A stretch of 64,000 nt of DNA from Glaciecola amylolytica (GTDB lineage Bacteria > Bacteroidota > Bacteroidia > Flavobacteriales_D > Crocinitomicaceae), in the NCBI GenBank assembly GCA_003856375.1, contig CP034120.1, positions 3,963,501 through 4,027,500 on the forward strand, written 5' to 3'. The position numbers and the translations under genes are program-made. This document shows, one piece after another, positions 27,878-36,089 of the stretch (the stretch's first letter is position 1; each line of letters starts with the position of its first letter). The notes beneath the pieces were generated by a model that worked only from the letters and a program-made list of their open reading frames with translations, searched no databases and had not been told where the DNA came from.

Positions 27878-28795
27878 TTATCTGTTTTGCATGTATTCGT
27901 CGTTGCGCTTGCGATCTTCCGGCGTTCCGGTATTACATCCGTTTGATTTTTTCGTAAAATGGTGAATCCAGCGAATCTGCAATTGAACCGGCCAGTAATT
28001 GCTCGAGAACCATTGAATCGTAGGACGTGCTTTATTCGGTTCATAGATTCCCAAAGCCGGTACCAAAAACCCGAAAGTGAGATAATCTCCTCTTCGAATG
28101 GTGCGCGTGAATCCTAAATGCAGATGAAATTGCGCCATGAAGTCCTGCTGGAATTTCACCGGAGCAACCGTTGCAGTATAAGGTACTTTCGGAGCAGGAA
28201 GTGCATTAAACAAAAAGTTGAAGCCCAAACCTGTTTCCAAATGCCAGCCTTCACCAATTTTTGTAAAGCGATCAATCGTTACTCTGGCTGTCAGATAACC
28301 GTTGTAAAATGAGCCTGTTCTTTCATCAAAAGTTGAAGCCCCTGACGGATCAACGACTTCAAATCGGGTGCGTTCGCTTCCACCGATGTAATTGAATCCA
28401 AGTCCCCAATCCAGACGATGAAAGAGATTTGATCCGATCCATTTTACTTCTCCTTTTTCACCTCTTTTTTTATACCAGGCAGCTAAAATTTTCGATGATT
28501 TCAAACGATAATGTGCCGCTCCGATTTCAATAAATCCTCCCGGTCTTCCAATGGGATCAATCGTTGCCGTTGCCGGACGTCCATTCACATCCACCCCGGA
28601 ATATTCCGTTACTCCCGGAGATGTAAAAGTGAAATTCGGCCCGAAAGAAATTTGTATTCCGTCTTTTGTCAATTGACGATAATCACGCGCTCCTCCGAAG
28701 AAGTCCTTTCGGCTCTTCCCGTTGAACTTCCGCGATTTCTGCGAATAAGAAAATCCTGTTATCAGAATCAAGACAAAACAGATGACAAATCTCAT
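27878..28795 (-). CDS. secreted, probable outer-membrane beta-barrel protein
   Basis: A 305-residue protein with signal peptide MRFVICFVLILITGFSYS. The mature part alternates polar and aromatic residues with many Gly (HRLDWGLGFNYIGGSERTRF, WHLETGLGFNFLFNAL, FMAQFHLHLGFTRTIRRGDY), as expected of amphipathic beta strands of a small outer-membrane barrel. The end (PVQLQIRWIHHFTKKSNG) lacks a T9SS domain. No specific family recognised. It lies 38 bp after the kynurenine monooxygenase stop codon on the same strand, so read-through from that gene is possible, and is followed by the ArsC-like gene. Confidence 0.7.
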   Translation of the reverse strand: MRFVICFVLILITGFSYSQKSRKFNGKSRKDFFGGARDYRQLTKDGIQISFGPNFTFTSPGVTEYSGVDVNGRPATATIDPIGRPGGFIEIGAAHYRLKSSKILAAWYKKRGEKGEVKWIGSNLFHRLDWGLGFNYIGGSERTRFEVVDPSGASTFDERTGSFYNGYLTARVTIDRFTKIGEGWHLETGLGFNFLFNALPAPKVPYTATVAPVKFQQDFMAQFHLHLGFTRTIRRGDYLTFGFLVPALGIYEPNKARPTIQWFSSNYWPVQLQIRWIHHFTKKSNGCNTGTPEDRKRNDEYMQNR

Positions 28796-28833
28796 AATTG
28801 TTTTTTTATAAATATCTAAAGATTTCTCTTTGG

Positions 28834-30171
28834 TTACGAAATCAGTTCCAACATTTTATCCATAACGAATGGTTCATCCCATTTCTCATGAATGTTTTCC
28901 AATTTCAGAATTTCCTGCATCAAGGCATCTTGTTTTCTTCCGTTTTTCAGCGCCTCACTGTAGCGTGTATTGCTGAAAGTTACCTGAGAATAAAGCGGTG
29001 TCCATTTATCGGGATGTAATCTGGAGAATTTCCCTTCGATTTTCTTCTGAAGCAGGAACTCCGGATCGGCGGTTTTATCACGCATTTCCACATAATTGTC
29101 CAAAGCCAGATCCAAAATTGCATTTGCATCCGGAACACGCTGTTCCGAAAAGCGTTTCAGCAAAGTATCCCATTTTCCGCTATTCTGCTCATACATTTCA
29201 TTGAAGACGGTACAATCTTCAAATCCACAGTTCATTCCTTGTCCGTAGAACGGAACGATTGCGTGGGCAGCATCTCCAAGCAGTACAATTTTATCCTGAT
29301 AATTCCACGGTTCACAACGAACCATGATGAGTGAACTCGTCGGGTTTTCAAAATAATCGTCCAGCAAAGTTGGCATCAAAGCAACCGCATCCGGGAACGT
29401 CAAATCGAAAAATGCAGCTACCTGCTCACGTGTTTGAAGTGTAGAAAAAGAAGTCTCTCCTTCCATCGGGAAAAACAAGGTACACGTAAAACTTCCATCC
29501 AGATTTGCCAGAGCAATCATCATGAATTCTCCACGAGGCCAGATATGCAAACAGTTTTTGTCCAGTTTGTGAGAACCGTCTTCGTTTGCAGGAATCACCA
29601 ATTCTTTGTAACCGTGATCGAGGTATTTCTGTGAGTAATCAAAGGTCATGGATTTCTGCATCCGCATACGAACTGCAGAATAAGCTCCATCAGTAGCGAA
29701 AATACGATCCGCCTGAAATTCTTCTTTCTGCTTTGTTTGATCGTTTTGGAATGAAAGCGTGTTCGTTCCCAAATTGACATCCAAACATTTGCGGTCAAAA
29801 AAGTATTCGATATTCGGATAGTTATCTGCCAGATTCATCAGTTTCTGGTTCAATCCTCCTCTGGAAACCGAATAAATCGCTTCGTTGTTTACTCCATAAG
29901 GCTGGTAGGTCAATGTTCCGTCCAAAGCATGCATACAGCGATTATACATCGGAATGGCAATTTTCCGGATATCGTCAGCAATTCCCGCTATCTCCAAAGC
30001 CTTCCATCCACGATCGGAAAGTGCCAGATTAATTGACTTCCCACCGACCAATGCTGCTTTACGCAAATCCGGTCTGCGCTCAAATACCGAAACATTATAT
30101 CCTTTTTGTGCAAGTAAAATAGCTTGTAAACTTCCTACAAGACCCGCACCGACTACTGCAATTTTTTCCAT
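28834..30171 (-). CDS. kmo: kynurenine 3-monooxygenase
   Basis: A 445-residue FAD-dependent aromatic hydroxylase that turns L-kynurenine into 3-hydroxykynurenine with NADPH and O2. Landmarks: Rossmann GAGLVGSLQAILLAQKG (8-24) with VFERRPDLRK, the NLALSDRGWKALE segment characteristic of KMO, the DG motif TDGAYSAVR and the second FAD motif GDAAHAIVPFYGQGMNCGFED. Length fits bacterial KMO. The eukaryotic C-terminal membrane anchor is absent. It lies downstream of kynureninase on the same strand (102-bp gap with an inverted repeat). Together the two genes produce 3-hydroxyanthranilate; tryptophan dioxygenase and 3-hydroxyanthranilate dioxygenase are not in the window. Confidence 0.96.
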   Translation of the reverse strand: MEKIAVVGAGLVGSLQAILLAQKGYNVSVFERRPDLRKAALVGGKSINLALSDRGWKALEIAGIADDIRKIAIPMYNRCMHALDGTLTYQPYGVNNEAIYSVSRGGLNQKLMNLADNYPNIEYFFDRKCLDVNLGTNTLSFQNDQTKQKEEFQADRIFATDGAYSAVRMRMQKSMTFDYSQKYLDHGYKELVIPANEDGSHKLDKNCLHIWPRGEFMMIALANLDGSFTCTLFFPMEGETSFSTLQTREQVAAFFDLTFPDAVALMPTLLDDYFENPTSSLIMVRCEPWNYQDKIVLLGDAAHAIVPFYGQGMNCGFEDCTVFNEMYEQNSGKWDTLLKRFSEQRVPDANAILDLALDNYVEMRDKTADPEFLLQKKIEGKFSRLHPDKWTPLYSQVTFSNTRYSEALKNGRKQDALMQEILKLENIHEKWDEPFVMDKMLELIS

Positions 30172-30185
30172 ATTATTCTATTCTT

Positions 30186-30273
30186 ACCACGAAGGCACAA
30201 GGGTGCATAAAATTTTCTTCTTCAACACATTGCGTATTCTTTTGCAGGAAATTTAAACACGTGCCTTTGTGGT
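30186..30273. repeat. Imperfect inverted repeat between kynU and kmo
   Basis: ACCACGAAGGCAC (30186-30198) pairs with GTGCCTTTGTGGT (30261-30273), 12 of 13 positions, with a 62-bp centre. The right arm abuts the kynU stop codon. The accACAAAGGCAC type of sequence recurs as intergenic repeats in many Bacteroidota genomes (from general knowledge). Confidence 0.65.
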
Positions 30274-31560
30274 TTATTTATTCTCTAAAATCGCCTCTTC
30301 TAAATACTTCCCAAGGAAATATACATCTTCGAAGGAGTTATACAAGGGAACCGGAGCTACACGAATTACATTTGGTTCTCTCCAGTCTGCCACTACTCCT
30401 TTTTCAGAAATTGCATCAAAGATTTGTTTTCCTTTTCCATGAACCAGAATCGACAATTGAGCTCCTCTGCGTTTCGGATCTTTCGGAGTAATGATCTCAA
30501 AACGGCATTTATCCTGATGTTTCTCAGACAATCCATCTAAGATAAACTCCAGATATCCTGTCAATACTTCACTTTTTGCTTTCAGGTTTTCCATTCCTGC
30601 CTCGTCAAAGATTTCCAGAGATGCCCAGTGAGCAGCCATTCCAAGAACCGGTGCATTGCTTAATTGCCATCCTTCTGCTCCTTCCATCGGAACAAAACCC
30701 GGCTCCATTTGAAAACGTGTACTTTTATCGTATCCCCACCATCCTGCAAAGCGAGGAAGTGAAGCATTTTTTGCGTGTTTTTCATGAACAAACATTCCGG
30801 AAACTCCTCCCGGACTTGAGTTCAGATATTTGTACGAACACCAGGCAGCGAAATCCACTCCCCAATCGTGCAATTTAACAGGAATATTCCCAGCGGCATG
30901 AGCCAAGTCAAAACCAACCATCGCTCCCACTCCTTTTCCTGCTTTGGTAATTGCTTCCATATCCAGCAATTGACCCGTATAATAATTTACTCCTCCAAAC
31001 ATCACTAAAGCCAGGGAATCTCCAAGCTCGAGAATTTTAGCTATAATATCTTCGTCTCTCAAGGTATGTTCTCCTTCACGCGGACTCATCCCGATCAAAT
31101 CCGTTTCCGGATTCAGACCATGAAAACGAACTTGTGATTCCAAAGCATACAAATCGCTTGGAAATGCTTTCGCTTCACATAAAATCCTGGTTCTGTTTTC
31201 CTTTGGCTGATAAAACGAAACCATCAGTAAATGCAGGTTGGTTGTCAATGAATGTGTCACTACCACTTCTTTTGGCAAAGCCCCAACAATTTTCGCGGAA
31301 GCATCCGTCAAAAACTCATGGTACTTATACCACGGATTTGTTCCCAAAAAGTGTCCTTCCACACCCCATTTTGCCCAATCATCCAATTCGAGGTTCACTT
31401 TCTCCCGAACAGTTTTCGGTTGTAAACCCAACGAGTTTCCTGTGAAATATCTCACCGGATTCTTAGTAAAAGTTGGAAAAAGAAAGCGGTCTCTATAGGA
31501 TTTTAAGGAGTCCGCGGCATCCATTTGAGCTGCAAACTCGGGTGTAAATTCGTATTTCAT
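30274..31560 (-). CDS. kynU: kynureninase
   Basis: A 428-residue PLP enzyme of fold type I that cleaves kynurenine or 3-hydroxykynurenine to (3-hydroxy)anthranilate and alanine. Landmarks: [20 protein letters not shown] near the start, [34 protein letters not shown], the PLP aspartate [10 protein letters not shown] and the Schiff-base lysine in [21 protein letters not shown] chose the ATG at 31560 because the family begins near [17 protein letters not shown]; a TTG at 31608 would add 16 unlikely residues. A -7 box (TATATTTG, minus strand, 31606-31613) gives a leader of about 40 nt. It is upstream of kmo, forming a partial kynurenine pathway unit. Confidence 0.97.
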   Translation of the reverse strand: MKYEFTPEFAAQMDAADSLKSYRDRFLFPTFTKNPVRYFTGNSLGLQPKTVREKVNLELDDWAKWGVEGHFLGTNPWYKYHEFLTDASAKIVGALPKEVVVTHSLTTNLHLLMVSFYQPKENRTRILCEAKAFPSDLYALESQVRFHGLNPETDLIGMSPREGEHTLRDEDIIAKILELGDSLALVMFGGVNYYTGQLLDMEAITKAGKGVGAMVGFDLAHAAGNIPVKLHDWGVDFAAWCSYKYLNSSPGGVSGMFVHEKHAKNASLPRFAGWWGYDKSTRFQMEPGFVPMEGAEGWQLSNAPVLGMAAHWASLEIFDEAGMENLKAKSEVLTGYLEFILDGLSEKHQDKCRFEIITPKDPKRRGAQLSILVHGKGKQIFDAISEKGVVADWREPNVIRVAPVPLYNSFEDVYFLGKYLEEAILENK

Positions 31561-31620
31561 CTGACAAATCGATTGTTCTGTAAGGAACTTGTAAAAATTA
31601 TGCCTCAAATATAAGAAAAA

Positions 31621-31817
31621 GCGCAGCTTTTGAAGACAGAGTTACGACAAACGTTAGTGCGAAAGTAACGAAGGAGAAGCGCAGCTTTTGAAGACAGAGT
31701 TACGACAAACGTTAGTGCGAAAGTAACGAAGGAGAAGCGCAGCTTTTGAAGACAGAGTTACGACAAACGTTAGTGCGAAAGTAACGAAGGAGAAGCGCAG
31801 CTTTTGAAGACAGAGTT
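31621..31817. repeat. 58-bp tandem repeat, 3.4 copies
   Basis: Unit starts gcgcagcttttgaagacaga; copies begin at 31621, 31679, 31737 and 31795, the last truncated after 23 bp. The full copies are identical. Each contains GTTAC ... GTAAC arms and an AACGTT hexamer. 58 is not a multiple of 3, so the array cannot be one continuous coding repeat. There are no unique spacers, so it is not a CRISPR array. Confidence 0.95.
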
Positions 31818-32026
31818 GCAAACCCAAGCATTCAGGATTCGTGCGGAAGTAGTAAGATTAACTTTTGGGATTTCAATATTAAATGCTCCGGTTAACAATA
31901 TTGTAATTTTGTGAAATGATCCTTCAGCAAGTCAAGCAAACTCAGTATTCTCGGAAACAAACAGAACTGGTTACCAGGAATCCAGCTACTTTATTCAATA
32001 CAAATAAAATCCGTTAAGAATTCAAG

Positions 32027-32070
32027 TGTCAAATCAGTGATTCGTAATATTGCGAATTGGCAATTTGACA
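32027..32070. repeat. Nested imperfect hairpin
   Basis: Outer arms TGTCAAAT (32027-32034) and ATTTGACA (32063-32070), inner arms ATTCG (32040-32044) and CGAAT (32053-32057). No T-run follows, so it is not a standard terminator. It could be a protein-binding site or a relic repeat. Confidence 0.5.
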
Positions 32071-32126
32071 TTTATTCAATTTAACAATCTTTCCAATCTG
32101 CTCATTTAAATTCCTCCTCTCTTTCA

Positions 32127-32156
32127 TTGCCCCAGCGAATCGATTTCGTACTTTTG
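32127..32156 (+). promoter_or_regulatory. Promoter of hemL (-33 TTG, -7 TACTTTTG)
   Basis: TTG at 32127-32129 and TACTTTTG at 32149-32156 with a 19-bp spacer match the Bacteroidota promoter consensus. The expected start near 32161 gives a ~20-nt leader before the hemL ATG. Confidence 0.65.
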
Positions 32157-32179
32157 CATCAAATCAAAAAAACGTCACA

Positions 32180-33487
32180 ATGGCAACAAATACACTCAAC
32201 AGATCAACATCCGAAGCACTTTACGAAACAGCGAAAAATTATTTTCCGGGCGGTGTGAATTCACCGGTAAGAGCATTCAAATCTGTTGAGGGTTCTCCTT
32301 TGTTCATCAAAAAAGGAAACGGAGCATTTATTTGGGACGAAGATGACAATGAGTTTATTGATTTTTGCGGAAGCTGGGGGCCACTTATTCTAGGTCACAA
32401 TCATCCGAAAGTATATGAAGGAATCGTTGCAGCATTGGGAAATGGAGCAAGTTTCGGAGCTCCTACCCGTTTGGAAAATGAATTGGCAGCATTGATTCTT
32501 TCCAAAAACCCGTTTATCGACAAGATTCGTTTTACCAGTTCCGGAACCGAAGCAGTGATGTCTGCAATCCGTCTGGCAAGAGGTTATACCAACAGAACGA
32601 AGATCGTGAAATTTGAAGGTTGTTACCACGGACACAGCGACTCTTTATTAGTAAAAGCGGGATCTGGCCTGGTAACCTTCGGAAATACTTCCAGTGCCGG
32701 AGTGCCAGAGGCTTTTGCCAATGAAACCCTGGTTCTTCCTTTAAATGATTCCGAAGCACTTCAAACGTGCTTTGAGCAGTTCGGAAAAGAAATTGCTTGT
32801 GTGATTATCGAACCGATTCCTGCAAATAACGGCTTGTTGTTACAAGAGTTGGACTTCCTGAAAGAATTGCGTGAAACATGTACAAAACACGGAGCTTTGT
32901 TGTTCTTCGACGAAGTTATTTCTGGTTTTCGTGTTGCGTTTTCCGGAGCGGCAGAGTTGTATGGAATTGCTCCCGATTTAGTGACTTACGGAAAAATCAT
33001 CGGAGGTGGTTTGCCGGTTGGTGCTTATGGTGCTAAAAAAGAAATCATGTCGTGTGTAGCTCCCGATGGACCTGTTTATCAAGCAGGAACACTTTCGGGA
33101 AATCCGGTTGCTATGGCTGCAGGATTAGCACAATTAACCGAGCTGAGCAAACCCGGTTTCTACGAAGATCAGGAACGCAGAACAAAATTGTTCACGGGTG
33201 CGATAAACTCACATGCGAAAGCAAAAGGTTATGCGTTCGAGCTGGTAACGATCGGTTCTATTTTCTGGATTTCCTTCGACAATTCAAAACACATTCGCTC
33301 CGCTGAGGAAATCAATCCGGACATGAGCCAGTTCAAACATTTGCACCGCGCCTTGCTGGAAGAAGGTCTTTATATGGGACCAAGCGGATACGAAGTTGGT
33401 TTCATTTCTCAGGCACACACGGATGAAATTCTGGGAAAAGCGGCGGGATTGTTTATTCACGCACTTGATAACATCATGGGAAATTGA
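32180..33487 (+). CDS. hemL: glutamate-1-semialdehyde 2,1-aminomutase
   Basis: A 435-residue PLP enzyme of tetrapyrrole (haem) synthesis by the C5 pathway: it moves the amino group of glutamate-1-semialdehyde to give 5-aminolevulinate. Landmarks: NYFPGGVNSPVRAF at the start, RFTSSGTEAVMSAIRLARG, FEGCYHGHSD, FDEVISGFRVAF and the Schiff-base Lys272 in TYGKIIGGGLPVGAYG. Full length and cytoplasmic. It has its own promoter (32127-32156). The TPR protein gene follows 57 bp downstream with a separate -7-like box, so it need not be in the same transcript. Confidence 0.98.
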   Translation: MATNTLNRSTSEALYETAKNYFPGGVNSPVRAFKSVEGSPLFIKKGNGAFIWDEDDNEFIDFCGSWGPLILGHNHPKVYEGIVAALGNGASFGAPTRLENELAALILSKNPFIDKIRFTSSGTEAVMSAIRLARGYTNRTKIVKFEGCYHGHSDSLLVKAGSGLVTFGNTSSAGVPEAFANETLVLPLNDSEALQTCFEQFGKEIACVIIEPIPANNGLLLQELDFLKELRETCTKHGALLFFDEVISGFRVAFSGAAELYGIAPDLVTYGKIIGGGLPVGAYGAKKEIMSCVAPDGPVYQAGTLSGNPVAMAAGLAQLTELSKPGFYEDQERRTKLFTGAINSHAKAKGYAFELVTIGSIFWISFDNSKHIRSAEEINPDMSQFKHLHRALLEEGLYMGPSGYEVGFISQAHTDEILGKAAGLFIHALDNIMGN

Positions 33488-33544
33488 GAAACGGAGAATT
33501 TTAAAATTCCTCTTTCCTTTTCAATTATGTAGTATCTTTCCGAT

Positions 33545-34114
33545 ATGAAATCAGAAGTAGAGAAATTAGACCCGGGAAGTTATTTCTACTTCCGCATTGA
33601 CTCTCTTTATTATCTTTTTCAACTCTTGGAAATTTCTCCGAATCAGATACTGGTTCAACAATTCTGGTCGACTACCAATGTTCCGTCGATGGAAAAGTTG
33701 CACCAGTTCGATCTTAAAAGTGCCTGTTCGGAGTTCGACGAAGAATTCGATGAATTGATTTATCTTGGAAAGGAAGAAATCACAGAAAATCAAAGGCAGG
33801 AAATTGATCAGTTTCTAAAAATCAAAACGGCCAAAATTGCACGTGATTCCGGGTTTTTAGCTTTGAAAAAACAAGCTGTTGAAGCCTTTGAAAAAGGAGA
33901 ATATCAAGAGGCTGTTCGCTTGTTTTCGCTTGCAGCCCCTTATTCTAAATACGATATTGAGTTGTATGAAAAGCGCGGTTTATGCTATCTGAAACTGGGT
34001 CAATACTCCGACGCCCTTGCAGATTTTGACTATTACCTCATCCATGATCCGGAAAATGAAATAGTGAAAGCAGCTCTTCAATCCGCCCAAAAAGAAATGA
34101 CTAAGAAAAAATAA
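33545..34114 (+). CDS. TPR-containing hypothetical protein
   Basis: A 189-residue cytoplasmic protein. The N-terminal half (MKSEVEKLDPGSYFYFRIDS ... FDEEFDELIYLG) is an unassigned alpha/beta segment; the C-terminal half (~105-185) has two tetratricopeptide units (AVEAFEKGEYQEAVRLFSLA and CYLKLGQYSDALADFDYYLI). TPRs usually mediate protein-protein contacts; no partner is evident. A -7-like box TATCTTTC (33533-33540) ends 5 nt before the ATG. Confidence 0.75.
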   Translation: MKSEVEKLDPGSYFYFRIDSLYYLFQLLEISPNQILVQQFWSTTNVPSMEKLHQFDLKSACSEFDEEFDELIYLGKEEITENQRQEIDQFLKIKTAKIARDSGFLALKKQAVEAFEKGEYQEAVRLFSLAAPYSKYDIELYEKRGLCYLKLGQYSDALADFDYYLIHDPENEIVKAALQSAQKEMTKKK

Positions 34115-34126
34115 TTCGCAATTATC

Positions 34127-34672
34127 CTAAACCCAATCTTTCAAAACTTTCTTAGCGAGTTTCTTGCGTAGTTTTCGCAATACTTTATCCCGCGAATTGA
34201 TTCCTCCGATTTTCAACAGATCCGTATAAACCAATTTCCCGTCTCTGTAAAAATGGAATTCAAAAGTCACAGAAACGATGTCTTCTTTATAGATCGGGAA
34301 CAAGTTATCTGCCGCCAAATCTTCCGCCAAGGTCATGTTTCCGGATGAAGGCTTGAAGCGATTATCGAATCCACGAACAGAAACCAGCATCAATGTATTG
34401 ATTCCTTTAGCTGCAAGCAGCTGTCCAACTGAATCCGTCATCAAAACCTGCGGATCTCCTCCTGCTTTCAACACATTGAGAGAAACCATGTTTTTCACTT
34501 TCACATTTGAAAGAACATCCGAAACCGCAATTTCCAGTGAAAACTGATCTGCCTGCTTGTCAAGATGACTTACAACCAATGCATTTCTCAATTTTAACGG
34601 AGGAAATTTTGCTTGTCCGAATCCAACAAGACAAAGACCCAAAAACAGGAAGCTCAACAGTAACTTTTTCAT
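34127..34672 (-). CDS. secreted hypothetical protein
   Basis: A 181-residue protein with signal peptide MKKLLLSFLFLGLCLVGFG. The mature part contains LAAKGINTLMLVSVRGFDNR and a basic C-terminus (RDKVLRKLRKKLAKKVLKDW). No cofactor motif or family is recognisable. It starts 2 bp after the metF stop codon on the same strand, so it is certainly co-transcribed with metF, although no functional link is apparent. It lies convergent to the TPR gene, 12 bp away. Confidence 0.7.
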   Translation of the reverse strand: MKKLLLSFLFLGLCLVGFGQAKFPPLKLRNALVVSHLDKQADQFSLEIAVSDVLSNVKVKNMVSLNVLKAGGDPQVLMTDSVGQLLAAKGINTLMLVSVRGFDNRFKPSSGNMTLAEDLAADNLFPIYKEDIVSVTFEFHFYRDGKLVYTDLLKIGGINSRDKVLRKLRKKLAKKVLKDWV

Positions 34673-34674
34673 AA

Positions 34675-35625
34675 TTAGAATATTTTTTCTGCAATTGTTT
34701 TAACACTTTCGGAAGTTGACATTGTGTAGTAGTGAATTCCCGGCACATTCGCCTTTTTCAATTCTTGTGATTGATGAATTCCCCATTCTACTCCAACTTC
34801 AAACACTTCTTTATTGGTTTTACATTTGATCAAATCCTTGCTTAATGCTTCCGGCAGATCAATATGGAAAACTTTCGGTAGAAACGAAATATGATTTAAG
34901 GTTGTGATCGGTTTAATTCCCGGAATAATCGGAACATTGATCCCGATTGCTCTGCAAGCATCCACAAAATCAAAATACTTCTGATTGTTGAAGAACATTT
35001 GCGTAACGATGTATTCTGCTCCGGCATCTACCTTTGCTTTCAGATAAAGCAAATCCGTACTCAGATTCATTGCCTCAAAATGCTTCTCGGGGTATCCAGC
35101 CGTACCGATACAAAAATCAGTTGGCGCCAGTTTAATATCGTCGACCAAATATCGTCCCTGATTCATATCTGTAATCTGATTGATCAGTTCTACTGCATAT
35201 TTATGTCCTTCCGGATCCGGTTTAAAAGTAGATTCCGTTTTAATCGAATCGCCTCTTAAAGCCAACACATTGTCGATTCCCAAAAACTGCAAATCTATCA
35301 ATGCGTTTTCAGTTTCTTCACGGGAGAATCCACCGCAGATCAAATGGGGAACGGCATCTACATAATATTTGTTCATGATTGCCGCACAAATCCCAACAGT
35401 TCCCGGTCTTTTTCGGATTGCTATCTTTTCAAGAAGGCCTTTTTCGCGTTCTTTGTAGATAAACTCTTCCCTGTGATAGGTGACGTTTATGTATTTTGGT
35501 TTGAACTCCATCAACGGGTCAATACCATCGTAAATAGATTGAATATTCGCTCCTTTTAGCGGAGGTAGAATTTCAAAGGAAAATAGCGTGTCTTTCGCTG
35601 CGTTTAAATGATCGATAACTTTCAT
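34675..35625 (-). CDS. metF: methylenetetrahydrofolate reductase
   Basis: A 316-residue FAD enzyme reducing 5,10-methylene-THF to 5-methyl-THF, the methyl donor for methionine synthesis. Landmarks: LFSFEILPPLKG near the start, the YINVTYHRE strand, ICAAIMNKYYVDAVPHLICG, the LALRGDS motif, FCIGTAGYPEKH, and AEYIVTQMFFNNQKYFDFVD. Full length and cytoplasmic. Promoter -7 box TATCTTTG (minus strand, 35658-35665). It is followed at 2 bp by a secreted hypothetical protein. The upstream region carries two small-RNA-like elements on the other strand; no SAM riboswitch fold was recognised in the short metF leader. Confidence 0.97.
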   Translation of the reverse strand: MKVIDHLNAAKDTLFSFEILPPLKGANIQSIYDGIDPLMEFKPKYINVTYHREEFIYKEREKGLLEKIAIRKRPGTVGICAAIMNKYYVDAVPHLICGGFSREETENALIDLQFLGIDNVLALRGDSIKTESTFKPDPEGHKYAVELINQITDMNQGRYLVDDIKLAPTDFCIGTAGYPEKHFEAMNLSTDLLYLKAKVDAGAEYIVTQMFFNNQKYFDFVDACRAIGINVPIIPGIKPITTLNHISFLPKVFHIDLPEALSKDLIKCKTNKEVFEVGVEWGIHQSQELKKANVPGIHYYTMSTSESVKTIAEKIF

Positions 35626-35657
35626 GCCTTCAGAGAGGATATATTATAAATTGGATT

Positions 35658-35665
35658 CAAAGATA
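35658..35665 (-). promoter_or_regulatory. -7 promoter box of metF
   Basis: TATCTTTG on the minus strand, 33 nt upstream of the metF ATG. Confidence 0.5.
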
Positions 35666-35764
35666 CATCAAATCTTATCTTGCGTGCTTTTTTCAATAAA
35701 AATCCCGTTTTGCAAATAATGTTAAAAAGAACTTCGTAATGAAACAAAATCCAAAAGTGTCCGT

Positions 35765-35772
35765 TATCTTTG
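35765..35772 (+). promoter_or_regulatory. -7 promoter box of putative small RNA 1
   Basis: TATCTTTG, exact TAnnTTTG match, pointing away from metF. The expected start is near 35777, giving a ~129-nt transcript to the terminator at 35905. No -33 TTG at the usual spacing. Confidence 0.45.
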
Positions 35773-35776
35773 TATA

Positions 35777-35905
35777 CGCTAATATCAGAAGCAATTAAAA
35801 TACTTTGGTACGTTATTTGCTAATGATTTAGAGGTTAGTTTTCATAAGTAGTAGTAGTTTAGGTTGGAACAAGAGAGGAGCGCCTGCTTCTCTCTTGTTG
35901 TTTTT
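35777..35905 (+). ncRNA. Putative small RNA 1
   Basis: Defined by a -7 box upstream and a Rho-independent terminator at the end. It contains TTAGAGG (35828-35834) and TAAGTAGTAGTAGTTTAGGTT at 35845-35865, both repeated in putative small RNA 2. The (GTA)n/(TAG)n tract could be an unpaired pairing region. No convincing start codon with a long frame is present. Not matched to a known RNA family; expression is not shown. Confidence 0.5.
35868..35905 (+). terminator. Rho-independent terminator of small RNA 1
   Basis: AACAAGAGAG (35868-35877) pairs with CTCTCTTGTT (35890-35899), a 10-bp perfect stem, followed by GTTTTT. Confidence 0.88.
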
Positions 35906-36089
35906 ACACCTTTTTGTTTTGGAAGTAATTGTTTTCGAAACAATATTACAATATTGTTAACGAGTCCCGTTTTCAAAGGGTTTCAGAAGGATTTACAAAG
36001 CATTTCATCAGCCGGAATCACGGCATATTTCATCAAATACTCGTTAAAAGACGTTAATTGCAGCTTTCAAACGTACCAAAACAAAAAAA

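Larger units (their letters stand above)
31609..32179. other. Intergenic region with tandem repeat and hairpin
   Basis: A 571-bp gap between divergent kynU and hemL. It holds the kynU -7 box (31606-31613), the 58-bp tandem repeat (31621-31817), a nested hairpin (32027-32070) and the hemL promoter (32127-32156). The stretch 31818-32026 is AT-rich and shows no gene I can support. Confidence 0.7.

Noticed and set aside
31621-31817. CRISPR array
   Set aside because: The repeats are head-to-tail without unique spacers, and no cas gene is present.
35626-35657. SAM riboswitch in the metF leader
   Set aside because: The leader between the -7 box and the ATG is about 30 nt and shows no stable stem.
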